From the NCBI GenBank assembly GCA_024692905.1, contig JAILLY010000042.1, positions 1 to 48,785 on the forward strand: a stretch of DNA of 48,785 bases, read 5' to 3'. This stretch comes from Lachnospiraceae bacterium. GTDB taxonomy: Bacteria; Bacillota; Clostridia; Lachnospirales; Lachnospiraceae. Below, piece after piece: positions 42,814 through 48,785 of the stretch. The translations under genes were made by a program, and so were the position numbers. How positions within the stretch are numbered: the first letter of the stretch is position 1; every line of letters begins with the position of its first letter. Under the pieces are notes generated by a model. It made no database searches and had not been told where the DNA came from. It worked only from the letters and a program-made list of their open reading frames with translations.

Positions 42814-43539
42814 ATGTTGAATGTTTATATCGCAGACGATGAAGTATGGATCATACTTGGACTGAAAAAACTTCTTGAAAAGATCGATATAGACTCATGG
42901 GTGGTCGGTACGGCAAATAACGGACTGACGGCCAAGGAGGAGATCGGTATGTTCAAACCCGATGTGGTGTTCACGGACATAAGGATGCCGGGATTGTCGG
43001 GGCTTGAACTTCTGCGCGCAATACCTGAGGTCTCCCCCGATTCCAAGGTTGTGATAATAACCGGGTTTGCCGAATTTGCGTATGCAAAGGAAGCGATACA
43101 TCATCATGCCTTTGACTATCTGTTAAAACCCATCAAGGAAGAGGAACTTTCAAGGGTTATGAGCGCCATCATGAACGAACATGACGGCCCGCAGGAAGAG
43201 GAGAGCAGCAGGGCACCCGAGCCCGACAGGATGATCGATAACGTGATCTCCGATATAAGGGAACACTATACTGAGGATATCTCCTTAACATCCCTTGCGG
43301 CCAAATACAATATAAGCATGGGTCATCTGAGCAATATGATAAAGGAGCACCTGCAGGTCAACTTTTCGGATTATATCGCATCGCTCAGGATACAGAGGGC
43401 CAAGGAACTTTTGCGCGATGACAGCATATCAATACAGGAGATAGCAGAGATCGTTGGATATAACGATTACTTCTATTTCACCAAGGTGTTCAAAAAGGTG
43501 GAGGGTATTTCCCCGAGTAAGTATAGGAAATTGATATAG
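42814..43539 (+). CDS. AraC-family response regulator, YesN type
   Basis: A 241-residue regulator. The receiver domain has acidic pair D8-D9, phospho-acceptor D55 (FTDIRMPG), Thr in IITGFAEF and Lys in DYLLKPIKEEE. A linker leads to two helix-turn-helix motifs of AraC type (about 145-241; SLTSLAAKYNISMGHLSNMI and IQEIAEIVGYNDYFYFTKVF). I chose the ATG at 42814 because GGGAGGA lies nine bases upstream and the receiver strand begins at once. An ATG at 42784 would add ten residues. It is the likely cognate regulator of the histidine kinase and probable activator of the sugar operon. Confidence 0.92.
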   Translation: MLNVYIADDEVWIILGLKKLLEKIDIDSWVVGTANNGLTAKEEIGMFKPDVVFTDIRMPGLSGLELLRAIPEVSPDSKVVIITGFAEFAYAKEAIHHHAFDYLLKPIKEEELSRVMSAIMNEHDGPQEEESSRAPEPDRMIDNVISDIREHYTEDISLTSLAAKYNISMGHLSNMIKEHLQVNFSDYIASLRIQRAKELLRDDSISIQEIAEIVGYNDYFYFTKVFKKVEGISPSKYRKLI

Positions 43540-43613
43540 AACACAGGCACTCTGTCCGCCCGAATCAAAAATATTACCAAAACCCCGAAATATTTGCATA
43601 CTTTTTTGTAAAT

Positions 43614-43640
43614 TATAGCTATAGAATGAAACCGTTAAGA
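43614..43640 (+). promoter_or_regulatory. Sugar-operon control region: palindrome and cre-like site
   Basis: TATAGCTATA (43614-43623) is a perfect 10-bp palindrome that includes the likely -10 (TATAGA, 43620-43625); no good -35 lies at 16-18 bp from it. TGAAACCGTTAAGA (43627-43640) matches the CcpA cre consensus TGNAANCGNWNNCA at all but one fixed position. This suggests activator dependence together with catabolite repression. Confidence 0.45.
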
Positions 43641-43691
43641 GTACTCGTAACATGTCAACTACTTAATGGCGATTTTTAGGAGGTATGGTTT

Positions 43692-44894
43692 ATGAAAAAG
43701 AAACTGATTAGTTTAGTACTCAGTTTGGCAGTGATCGGAACGACTCTTGCCGGTTGCGGCGGCGGTGCAGCAGCTCCCGCAGCAGCTCCTGCGGCTGACG
43801 CAGCTCCCGCAGCAGATGCAGCAGCTCCCGCAGCAGCTCCCGCAGCTGACGGCGACATCAAGATCGGTGTTTCGATCTGGAGTTCTACCGATGTATTGGG
43901 TTCTCAGTGTAAGCTGATCCTTGACGAGGCAGCAGCAGCTCTCGGCGTTCAGGTTCAGTATGTTGACCAGGGTCACGTATCAGAGAAGGTTACGGCTTCC
44001 GTTGAGCAGTTATGTGCAGCAGGATGCCAGGGTATCATAATCTGTAATTCATCAGATACAGAGATGGCTTCAGCTATCAAGACCTGTAATGATAACGGAG
44101 TTTATCTTGCACAGTTCTTCCGTATCATCAGCAAGGACAACAGCGCTGATATCTACCAGGCAGCAGTTGATTCCGAATATTACGTAGCAGCTGTTCATGA
44201 GAACGAGCCCGAGAACGGCGAAAAGCTTGTTCAGATCCTTATCGACAAGGGCGACAGGAACATCGGTCTTATCGGCTGGGAGCAGGGTGATGCTACATGG
44301 CTCGGCAGATGGGAAGGTTACAAGGCAGGCGTTGAGAAGTGGAACGCAGCTCATCCCGATGATCAGGTTACTCTTTCAGAGCCTCAGTACGCAGGTACTT
44401 CTTCAGAAGGCGGCTCAAAGGCAGCAGAAGCTCTTATGAGTGCAAATCCCAATCTTGATGCTCTTATCCCCGCAGGTGGCGGCGGCGATCCTCTTCAGGG
44501 TGCAATCGCAGCAGTTGAGCGTGCAGGCAAGACTCAGGATATCGACATCGTTTCAACCGACTTCTTACCCGACCTTGGCGACAGGCTTGCAAACGGTTCA
44601 ATGGCAGGTGAGTCCGGCGGACATTACTGCGATCCTCTCTTCGCATTCATGGCAGTATACAATGCGATCAAGGGTAACTACTCAGGATTCGGCGGCAAGT
44701 TCGAAGATATCAACTTCCCTTACCTTTACGTAGCATCAGCTGATGACTACAAGGATTACGAGAAGTACTTCGTAGATCAGCTTCCTTATACAAAGGATGA
44801 ACTCGTTGAGATGTCCAAGCTTGATATGGAAGGTCTCAAGAAGGCAGCAGCATCACTTTCGATCGAGGATGCGGCAGCAAGATCTGGTAAATAA
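43692..44894 (+). CDS. Sugar ABC transporter substrate-binding lipoprotein (RbsB-like)
   Basis: A 400-residue periplasmic-binding protein 4 type lipoprotein. The lipobox is L19-A-G-C22, followed by a low-complexity Ala/Pro/Asp linker (about residues 26-53). The mature fold starts IKIGVSIWSSTDVLGSQCKL. The family pattern QGIIICNSSD near 115-125, the hinge IGLIGWEQGDATWLGRWEGY near 193 and STDFLPDLG near 280 fit a ribose/galactose/autoinducer-2 type protein; the ligand is unknown. AGGAGG precedes it. Codon choice is strongly restricted (GCA/GCT, GGT/GGC, CTT), as in gdhA, pointing to high expression. A terminator hairpin follows, so it is likely made in excess over the membrane parts. Confidence 0.92.
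   Translation: MKKKLISLVLSLAVIGTTLAGCGGGAAAPAAAPAADAAPAADAAAPAAAPAADGDIKIGVSIWSSTDVLGSQCKLILDEAAAALGVQVQYVDQGHVSEKVTASVEQLCAAGCQGIIICNSSDTEMASAIKTCNDNGVYLAQFFRIISKDNSADIYQAAVDSEYYVAAVHENEPENGEKLVQILIDKGDRNIGLIGWEQGDATWLGRWEGYKAGVEKWNAAHPDDQVTLSEPQYAGTSSEGGSKAAEALMSANPNLDALIPAGGGGDPLQGAIAAVERAGKTQDIDIVSTDFLPDLGDRLANGSMAGESGGHYCDPLFAFMAVYNAIKGNYSGFGGKFEDINFPYLYVASADDYKDYEKYFVDQLPYTKDELVEMSKLDMEGLKKAAASLSIEDAAARSGK
43766..43851 (+). repeat. Ala/Pro/Asp-coding tandem repeat in the binding protein
   Basis: Degenerate copies of the unit GCAGCTCCC and GCAGCTGAC encode AAPAAAPAAD-type repeats joining the lipid anchor to the binding domain. The near-identical units suggest copy-number change by slippage; all are in frame. 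Confidence 0.75.
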
Positions 44895-44905
44895 TAATGA
44901 TATTA

Positions 44906-44942
44906 AGGCCGGTATCGCTCGGCGGTACCGGCCTTGTTTATC
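44906..44942 (+). terminator. Intra-operon terminator after the binding protein
   Basis: A perfect 10-bp stem AAGGCCGGTA (44906-44915) and TACCGGCCTT (44927-44936), 11-base loop, then GTTTAT. The short T run suggests partial termination, a common means to lower permease and ATPase relative to the binding protein. It may also protect the upstream mRNA end. Confidence 0.75.
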
Positions 44943-44992
44943 TGTAATGCTGACCTGATATGATCAGGTCCGAATATGTGAGGTGAATCGGT

Positions 44993-45958
44993 ATGAACAC
45001 ATCAACTGAAACAGCCGGAAAAAAAATATCGGGTCAGGTCAAAGGGTACCTGTTGCTTATTCTTCTGGTAATCATTTCATGGGGTATTTTCAAGATCATC
45101 ACCCCCAATAATTTCGGCTCGGCAAAGAATATGCTGAGTTATTTTGAAGCATCACTGCTTGCCGCAGTGGGTGCTGTCGGTTTCTACTTCGTTATGGTAA
45201 TGGGAATGTTTGACTTTTCCATTGGTGCAAACATAATGCTGTCAGCGATCGTTGGCTGTGTCTTTGCCGGTCGTTTCGGGCTCGGATATTTCGGCCTCGT
45301 TGTCGGAGCGATCCTTACCGGAGCCCTGGTCGGACTCTTAAACGGAACCTTTTACGTTAAGTTAAGGATCCCTTCAATGATCGTCACGACGGGTCTTGCA
45401 CTTATCTATGAATCGATCGCCAACTTTATCGCAGGAGGAGTTGAGCAGACACTTCCTTCGAACTTAAGAGCTTTCGGGCAGATGCCCGGCAACCTCATAC
45501 TGGCGGTCATTGCATTTGCCATCGCTTATCTTATCCTTAACTATACCAAGATCGGTACATATACCTACGCTATAGGAAGCAACGAATTCGTTGCAAAGAA
45601 TATGGGTATAAAGGTCAATAAATATAAGATACTGGCCTTCATAATAAGCGGTGCATTCCTCGGGATCATGGCTGTGTTAACGATCAGCTACGGTTCCTCG
45701 ATGGTAGCGGTCACGGGCATGGCTTCAATGAGCCGTAACTTCGTACCGACCATGGGCTGCTTCTTCGGCCTTGCATTTAAGAAATACGGTATGCCGATCC
45801 CCGCGATAATAATCGGAGAATTCGTTATCAATATCATCTTCTTCGGATTCATCGCACTCGGAGCACCTACTGCGATCCAGGATGTAATCACCGGATTGGC
45901 TCTTCTTGTTATCGTTACGGTTACAACCAAAGTTGCCAAGGGCGAGATTGTTAAATAG
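44993..45958 (+). CDS. Sugar ABC transporter permease 1 (RbsC-like)
   Basis: A 321-residue inner-membrane permease with eight to ten helices of the branched-chain amino acid/ribose permease superfamily. Family blocks are FDFSIGANIMLSAIVG near residue 74, GLLNGTFYVKLRIPSMIVTTGLALIYE near 120, and YAIGSNEFVAKNMGIKVNKYKI near 195 in the coupling region. It differs from the second permease (47486) along its whole length, so the two probably form a heterodimer, unlike RbsC, which pairs with itself. It follows the binding protein and hairpin and lies 14 bases before the ATPase. Confidence 0.92.
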   Translation: MNTSTETAGKKISGQVKGYLLLILLVIISWGIFKIITPNNFGSAKNMLSYFEASLLAAVGAVGFYFVMVMGMFDFSIGANIMLSAIVGCVFAGRFGLGYFGLVVGAILTGALVGLLNGTFYVKLRIPSMIVTTGLALIYESIANFIAGGVEQTLPSNLRAFGQMPGNLILAVIAFAIAYLILNYTKIGTYTYAIGSNEFVAKNMGIKVNKYKILAFIISGAFLGIMAVLTISYGSSMVAVTGMASMSRNFVPTMGCFFGLAFKKYGMPIPAIIIGEFVINIIFFGFIALGAPTAIQDVITGLALLVIVTVTTKVAKGEIVK

Positions 45959-45972
45959 GGAGGAGAACGGTC

Positions 45973-47472
45973 ATGAGTGATATTAGATTAGAGATCAAAG
46001 ATGTCAGCAAGGCTTTCGGTATTACGAAAGCACTTAGCAGTGTATCATTTAATATAAATAAAGGTGAGATACATGCGTTGATAGGAGAGAACGGTTCGGG
46101 AAAGTCAACTCTCACGAATTCTCTCGCCGGAATATATCAGAAGGACTGGGGTTCATTCATCCTTGACGGAAAGGAAGTCAATCCCGTGAACCAGGTGGAA
46201 GCCAACAATGAAGGTATTTCCATCATCGTTCAGGAACTCGGAACGCTTGACGGACTTACGGTTGCCGAGAACATCTTCCTCGGACATGAGGAAAAGTTTG
46301 TTAAGTTCGGTATCAAGAATACCGCGTCGATGAACCGTAAGGCGAACGAACTCCTTAAGCAGTACGGCTTTGACCGCATCAAGGCGTCCGATATGATCGA
46401 GCATTATAACTTTGAGGACAGGAAGCTGGTTGAGATCGTTAAGGCAACCTACTTCGGACCGAAGATAGTGGTCATCGACGAAACGACCACGGCTCTTTCA
46501 AGAGAGGGACGTGAAGAACTGTATAAGCATATGAAGAGGATAAGGGAAGAGGGCAATACGGTCATATTTATTTCCCATGACCTTCCCGAAGTGCTCAGCC
46601 TCTCGGATACGATCACGGTACTTCGTGACGGTTTATATATCGACACGGTCAAGAGTTCCGAAATAGATGAGGACGGACTTAAGAAACTGATGGTCGGACG
46701 TGACGTTACCGGCGGGTATTACCGTGCCGATTACGGTGAAAAGGTTTCCGACGAAGTCGTTATGAAGGTCGAGAACGTAACGGTCCCGGGGATCATCTCA
46801 AATATAAGTTTTGAACTTCATAAGGGCGAGATCCTCGGATTCGGCGGACTTTCCGAATCCGGAATGCATGAGGTCGGCAAGGCATGCTTCGGCGCTTCGT
46901 TTGACAGAGAAGGCAAGGTGACTCTTGCGGACGGAACGCAGGTAAATGATATCCCTACGGCTATCTCGCACAGCATAGCATATACATCCAAGGACAGGGA
47001 TAACGAGTCACTGGTAATGAACCAGAGCATAAGAGACAATATATGTCTTCCTTCGCTTGACGATCTTGCAAATAAGGCACATATGTTAAGCGATAAGAAG
47101 CTTAAGTCTTTCGCGGATGAATTTGCCGCAAAGATGTCGACAAAGATGCAGAGCGTCGATCAGTTTGTATCAAACCTTTCCGGCGGAAACAAGCAGAAGG
47201 TCGTTCTTGCCCGCTGGATCGGCAAGGACTCCGACATACTCGTACTCGACAGTCCAACGAGAGGTATCGATATCAAGGTTAAGCAGGATATATACCAGCT
47301 TATGGATAGGATGCGTAAATCCGGCAAGTCCATAATCATGATCTCCGAGGAACTTATGGAACTGATAGGTATGTGTGACAGGATCATAATCATGAAGGAC
47401 GGTCAGATCAACGGCGAGCTTATGAGAAACAAAGATATGGATGAGAATACGCTCATCGCCAAGATGGTATAA
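45973..47472 (+). CDS. Sugar ABC transporter ATPase, two NBDs, one site degenerate (RbsA-like)
   Basis: A 499-residue double ATPase of the RbsA/MglA group. NBD1 has an intact Walker A (G38-ENGSGKST; K44) and Walker B with catalytic glutamate (VVID169-E170-TTTALS), but its signature is lost: the LSxGQ position reads Y145-N-F-E-D149-R-K. NBD2 has a good signature (L402-SGGNKQ408). Its Walker A is replaced by GGLSESGMHEVGK (291-303) with no P-loop lysine in place, and Walker B reads LD426-S427-PTRG, so the catalytic Glu is Ser. Only the NBD1 Walker/NBD2 signature site looks catalytic. Loss of the second P-loop is common in this family; the added loss of both the NBD1 signature and the NBD2 Glu is more extreme. 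It is flanked by two different permeases. Confidence 0.92.
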   Translation: MSDIRLEIKDVSKAFGITKALSSVSFNINKGEIHALIGENGSGKSTLTNSLAGIYQKDWGSFILDGKEVNPVNQVEANNEGISIIVQELGTLDGLTVAENIFLGHEEKFVKFGIKNTASMNRKANELLKQYGFDRIKASDMIEHYNFEDRKLVEIVKATYFGPKIVVIDETTTALSREGREELYKHMKRIREEGNTVIFISHDLPEVLSLSDTITVLRDGLYIDTVKSSEIDEDGLKKLMVGRDVTGGYYRADYGEKVSDEVVMKVENVTVPGIISNISFELHKGEILGFGGLSESGMHEVGKACFGASFDREGKVTLADGTQVNDIPTAISHSIAYTSKDRDNESLVMNQSIRDNICLPSLDDLANKAHMLSDKKLKSFADEFAAKMSTKMQSVDQFVSNLSGGNKQKVVLARWIGKDSDILVLDSPTRGIDIKVKQDIYQLMDRMRKSGKSIIMISEELMELIGMCDRIIIMKDGQINGELMRNKDMDENTLIAKMV

Positions 47473-47485
47473 GGAGGGATAACCA

Positions 47486-48451
47486 ATGGCTAACGATAAT
47501 AAAACATTCTCCAAGTCCGGAGCATTAAAAAAACAGTCGGTTATCAATTTGATCCGGTCCTCGCTTCCCATCATCGGTCTTATAGCGGTGTGTATCGTCT
47601 TCAATATACTGACAAAGGGTAACATGTGGAGCAGCAGGAAACTGATCTTAAACCAGGTATATGTGGTCCTGATAGCCGCAACCGGAGTTTTCTTCATAAT
47701 GTCGATGGGCGGACTTGATTTTTCTCAGGGTTCGATCCTTGGTATCGCATCGATAGTGGTATGTAAGCTGTCCGGCATAAATATGCTTTTGGCAGTGTTC
47801 GGAGGTATTGTCGCCGGAGCTGCGATCGGTGCCTTCAACGCATTCTTCTATGTTAACAGGAAGATAAAGTCATTCATAGTCACGATCTGTACCATGTTCC
47901 TCTTCAGAGGCTTCATCAAGTATATGGCATCCAATTCACCGGTTGCCGCGAGCATGAAGGTATACGATTATGACACGACAGGCATCAAGCTGACGATAAC
48001 GGCGTTAGTGCTCATCATAAGTTTCGTTTTATTCCGCTTCACGAAGTTCGGAATAAATCTGAAGGCGATAGGTGCGGGAGAGAAGGCTGTCAAGTTTGCC
48101 GGAGTAAGGACCGACAGGATGAAGTTCCTTATCTACGTACTTGCCGGAGCGATCACCGGACTTGCTGCTTTCGTAAATATAGTAAAGGTAGGTTCGGCTA
48201 CCGCTAACGTAGGCAACCAGCTGGAAACACAGATCCTGATAGCTCTTGTTCTTGGCGGAATGCCCATATCGGGCGGTGCCAAAGTCAGGTTCGAGAACGT
48301 GGTCGTCGGTTCGCTTCTGTATATCGTCTTATCAAACGGACTAATAATGATGGGTCTCACCACTCAGACGATGCAGCTTATACAGGGTGTTATATTCCTG
48401 ATCTTCGTAGCGATATTCGCAGACAGGGAGAACTTAACGGTCATCAAATAA
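47486..48451 (+). CDS. Sugar ABC transporter permease 2 (RbsC-like)
   Basis: A 321-residue permease of the same family as the one at 44993, equal in length but clearly diverged. It shows MSMGGLDFSQGSILGIASIVV near residue 71, AFFYVNRKIKSFIVTICTMFLFRG near 124, LKAIGAGEKAVKFAGVRTDRMKF near 193 in the coupling loop, and VLGGMPISGGAKVRFENVVVGSLL near 252, the last more like canonical RbsC than permease 1. AAGGAGGG precedes the ATG, 13 bases after the ATPase. It is the last gene of the operon and is followed by a strong terminator. Confidence 0.92.
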   Translation: MANDNKTFSKSGALKKQSVINLIRSSLPIIGLIAVCIVFNILTKGNMWSSRKLILNQVYVVLIAATGVFFIMSMGGLDFSQGSILGIASIVVCKLSGINMLLAVFGGIVAGAAIGAFNAFFYVNRKIKSFIVTICTMFLFRGFIKYMASNSPVAASMKVYDYDTTGIKLTITALVLIISFVLFRFTKFGINLKAIGAGEKAVKFAGVRTDRMKFLIYVLAGAITGLAAFVNIVKVGSATANVGNQLETQILIALVLGGMPISGGAKVRFENVVVGSLLYIVLSNGLIMMGLTTQTMQLIQGVIFLIFVAIFADRENLTVIK

Positions 48452-48472
48452 TAAGATCAAAGATCATATTGA

Positions 48473-48502
48473 AAAGCGCCGCCGTTTTGTGCGGCGCTTT
48501 TT
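48473..48502 (+). terminator. Terminator of the sugar importer operon
   Basis: AAAGCGCCGC (48473-48482) pairs with GCGGCGCTTT (48491-48500) perfectly around an eight-base loop, and the run of T continues to 48502. Confidence 0.92.
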
Positions 48503-48514
48503 GATAAAAAACAC

Positions 48515-48543
48515 TTGCATTGCCCTTGATATTTTAGTATACT
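48515..48543 (+). promoter_or_regulatory. Predicted tRNA-Glu promoter
   Basis: TTGCAT (48515-48520), 17 bp, TATACT (48538-48543). The expected start is near 48550. The 44-base leader opens with a CGGAC/GTCCG hairpin closed by a GAAA tetraloop (48552-48565). Confidence 0.7.
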
Positions 48544-48593
48544 ATCCAAGTCGGACGAAAGTCCGGCGGCAATCATATATCAATTGTGATAAT

Positions 48594-48665
48594 GGCTCGT
48601 TGGTCAAGCGGTTAAGACGCCGCCCTCTCACGGCGGAAACAGCGGTTCGATTCCGCTACGAGCTG
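48594..48665 (+). tRNA. tRNA-Glu (anticodon CTC)
   Basis: A complete cloverleaf: acceptor GGCTCGT (48594-48600) with ACGAGCT (48658-48664; first pair is a G-U wobble) and discriminator G48665. The anticodon stem CCGCC/GGCGG encloses loop CTCTCAC with anticodon CTC at 48627-48629. The T arm AGCGG/CCGCT has loop TTCGATT. CCA is not encoded. It decodes GAG. Confidence 0.94.
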
Positions 48666-48677
48666 TTTTTGAAAAAG

Positions 48678-48718
48678 ATGCCACAAACGCAGTAACCAAG
48701 CGGTTTGTGGCATTTTTC
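48678..48718 (+). terminator. Terminator after tRNA-Glu
   Basis: A perfect 11-bp stem ATGCCACAAAC (48678-48688) and GTTTGTGGCAT (48703-48713), 14-base loop, then TTTTC; an A run on the left makes it usable from both strands. From 48719 to the window end I see nothing I can assign. Confidence 0.88.
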
Positions 48719-48785
48719 ATTTCTAAGTTTTCACGGCGTTTCGAGGCCTTACAAAGCCCTTAAATACGTTTCAATATGGGATGAA

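Noticed and set aside
48594-48664. G-U first acceptor pair in tRNA-Glu as a sign of a damaged or recombined tRNA
   Set aside because: The rest of the cloverleaf is sound, and as far as I recall a G-U pair at this position also occurs in tRNA-Glu of other Firmicutes.

Overview
The window is a 48.8 kb stretch of chromosome, nearly all coding on the + strand. It comes from a low-to-mid-GC Firmicute, most likely Lachnospiraceae or a close clostridial relative. The basis is the clostridial-style division cluster (mraZ, rsmH, ftsL, PBP, mraY, murD, ftsW, divIB, ftsZ), PolC, four-subunit pyruvate:ferredoxin oxidoreductase, a DUF5688 protein, YesM/YesN-type two-component proteins, strong AGGAGG ribosome binding sites, TTG starts and tRNA genes without encoded CCA. 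I see no insertion sequence, prophage, CRISPR array or rRNA, so this is mostly housekeeping backbone with a transport-rich right end.

Layout. 1-1101: ychF. 1265-11545: a compact division and cell-wall cluster. It starts with a MraZ-type promoter carrying 10-bp repeats, has internal promoters before mraY and ftsZ, and ends at a strong terminator. 11577-12410: a small unknown protein and nrdR. 12477-17281: a five-gene peptide/nickel-type ABC importer. 17304-19240: yqeG-aroE-aroK. 19320-20913: efp and a DUF5688 gene. 20997-22385: tRNA-Arg(CCG) and a membrane SH3-domain protein. 22510-23856: gdhA. 24085-28203: a membrane Ser/Thr kinase with an outside helical domain, plus a surface Ig-like repeat protein. 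28266-33823: ispG and polC. 33941-37870: porCDAB and purC. 37893-40980: TPP riboswitch, thiamine-binding protein and a ThiXYZ-type importer. 41090-43539: histidine kinase and AraC-type response regulator. 43692-48451: a sugar ABC importer with two different permeases and an asymmetric ATPase. 48594-48665: tRNA-Glu(CTC).

How they work together. The first 11 kb makes lipid II and the division ring. The middle supplies shikimate, isoprenoid and glutamate metabolism and DNA replication. por oxidises pyruvate to acetyl-CoA with ferredoxin and needs TPP. The next locus is a TPP-controlled uptake system for a thiamine precursor, so supply and use of the cofactor sit side by side. The right end reads as a sense-and-import unit: the two-component pair lies upstream of a sugar transporter whose promoter has a weak -35 element and a cre-like site.

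Most noteworthy: the sugar importer ATPase, in which one nucleotide site looks intact and the other has lost its P-loop lysine, catalytic glutamate and partner signature, paired with two non-identical permeases; the kinase/Ig-protein operon behind a palindrome that overlaps its -10 box; the four phased MraZ boxes; and a TPP riboswitch whose antiterminator and terminator can be read directly. Several predicted transcripts begin with a small hairpin. All functions are inferred from recognisable motifs by eye; no database search was run.
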